Part shown: in pieces, positions 12,462 through 12,712 of the stretch | Numbering within the stretch: the stretch's first letter is position 1 | How the letters are laid out: every line of letters begins with the position of its first letter | Assembly: GCA_937935205.1 (NCBI GenBank) | Contig: CALGXU010000098.1 | Coordinates: forward strand, 1 to 12,712 | Source: an uncultured Rothia sp. | GTDB lineage: Bacteria; Actinomycetota; Actinomycetes; Actinomycetales; Micrococcaceae | Length of the DNA stretch: 12,712 bases | Direction of reading: 5' to 3' | Translations under genes and position numbers: made by a program | The notes under the pieces: model-generated | Databases searched by the model: none | Seen by the model: the letters and a program-made list of their open reading frames with translations, nothing else | Told to the model about the DNA's origin: nothing

Positions 12462-12529
12462 GAGCGCCGGAAGGTCTTCGGCGCAATGGGTTCGTTATTC
12501 TCTTCAGTTGCTTCATTATTTACAGTCAT
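12452..12529 (-). CDS. 25-residue ORF in the element
   Basis: ATG at 12529 encodes MTVNNEATEENNEPIAPKTF and five further residues (RRSCL), then TGA. GGGAG six bases upstream is a fair ribosome binding site. It is acidic and Asn-rich. A one-base shift near its end would join it to the next ORF and give a small protein of about 50 residues with a hydrophobic middle, so it may be a frameshifted gene, a leader or noise. Confidence 0.35.
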   Translation of the reverse strand: MTVNNEATEENNEPIAPKTFRRSCL

Positions 12530-12593
12530 ATCCGTCTCCCACATCTCCTGATTTGAGAGTTATTACAAATTCAGCTTGCGTTTAAAGGGTACA

Positions 12594-12647
12594 GAAAATC
12601 CGGTGACAGTGAGATGCATTTCGTCATCCCTCCGTCACCGGATTTTC
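12594..12647. terminator. hairpin just downstream of ychF
   Basis: Perfect 14-bp arms GAAAATCCGGTGAC (12594-12607) and GTCACCGGATTTTC (12634-12647) enclose a 26-base loop. Read on the minus strand it begins 22 bases after the ychF stop, with A and U runs inside the stem, so it can end ychF transcription. It lies inside the inserted segment, which thus brings its own terminator. Confidence 0.7.
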
Positions 12648-12666
12648 AAAGTCCTATTGACCCGTC

Positions 12667-12699
12667 AGCTTAGACGTTGAAGCGGAACTCCACCACGTC
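12667..12699. repeat. right 33-bp direct repeat (ychF 3' end, att-like)
   Basis: This is the functional copy, contiguous with ychF. It is identical to 11153-11185. Confidence 0.95.
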
Positions 12700-12712
12700 G
12701 CCGTCCTGCATG
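12670..12712 (-). CDS. ychF: YchF (Obg-like ATPase/GTPase), last 13 residues
   Basis: The minus strand reads MQDGDVVEFRFNV and TAA. The ending DGDVxxFxFNV is the conserved C-terminus of the TGS domain of YchF, a ribosome-associated ATPase of the Obg family. Only these 43 bases are in the window; the rest lies to the right. The last codons form the right-hand 33-bp repeat. Confidence 0.88.
   Translation of the reverse strand, partial: MQDGDVVEFRFNV

Larger units (their letters stand above)
11153..12699. mobile_element. candidate 1.5-kb integrated element at the 3' end of ychF
   Basis: Two perfect 33-bp direct repeats of the ychF 3' end bracket 1,481 bp. The right copy completes ychF; the left copy is an isolated fragment. 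This is the layout left by site-specific integration into the end of a gene, where the incoming element restores the target. Three 60-base lines I counted inside are about 48-52% G+C, against roughly 60% in neighbouring genes. The content is one 396-residue gene, tiny ORFs and a hairpin. No recombinase is present, so it is either a relic after deletion or an element moved in trans. A plain duplication followed by insertion is the main alternative. Confidence 0.7.

Noticed and set aside
11153..12699. Insertion sequence or transposon
   Set aside because: No transposase, no terminal inverted repeats, and the 33-bp direct repeats are far longer than usual target duplications and match the end of ychF.
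1..12712. tRNA, rRNA or CRISPR array
   Set aside because: No cloverleaf with a T-arm GTTCGANNC context, no rRNA-like blocks and no regularly spaced repeats with unique spacers were seen.

Overview
The window looks like chromosomal DNA of a high-G+C Gram-positive bacterium of the Micrococcaceae, most probably Rothia. This rests on a LANTG-type (class E sortase) surface protein, a Tat-like lipoprotein with an LppP/LprE-like domain, actinobacterial -10 boxes (TACACT, TATACT, TAGGAT), AGGAGG-type ribosome binding sites and the general codon bias. The genus is inferred from overall character, not from a database match.

Layout. 1-546 (+): 3' end of a wall-anchored surface protein with 18-residue repeats. 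692-2179 (-): lysine permease LysP. 2488-3015 (-): OsmC-like peroxidase. 3239-5871 (+): azlC1, a 500-bp leader region, azlD, azlC2 (branched-chain amino acid exporter with two large subunits). 6105-6605 (-): thiol peroxidase Tpx. 6729-7661 (+): unrecognised polytopic membrane protein, possibly on a leaderless mRNA. 7867-8658 (+): lipoprotein. 8798-8869 (-): 23-residue single-helix microprotein. 9112-9504 (+): DoxX-like membrane protein. 9671-9928 (+): GlsB/YeaQ/YmgE membrane protein. 10100-10468 (-): PhnA/YjdM zinc-ribbon protein. 10827-11039 (+): free-standing Mop/TOBE molbindin. 12670-12712 (-): last codons of the GTPase/ATPase gene ychF. Strong intrinsic hairpins close most units. The backbone is a set of small housekeeping units for amino acid import and export, peroxide defence and envelope stress.

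The most unusual part is 11153-12699. The last 33 bp of ychF (end of the coding sequence, stop codon and 3 further bases) occurs twice as a perfect direct repeat in the same orientation, at 11153-11185 and 12667-12699. The repeats bracket about 1.48 kb of visibly lower G+C DNA carrying one 396-residue protein with an N-terminal membrane helix and a charged linker, preceded by tiny ORFs. A third, 13-bp piece of the same sequence lies just upstream of that gene. This has the form of a small genetic element integrated at the 3' end of ychF, with the target gene restored on one side. No integrase is present. The cargo protein matches no family I recognise and is the best candidate here for something undescribed, for example an accessory or defence gene; that function is speculation from context.

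A second theme is duplication of gene 3' ends together with their stop codons: four 15-bp units at the end of phnA, a 15-bp repeat at the end of tpx, and the 33-bp ychF repeat.
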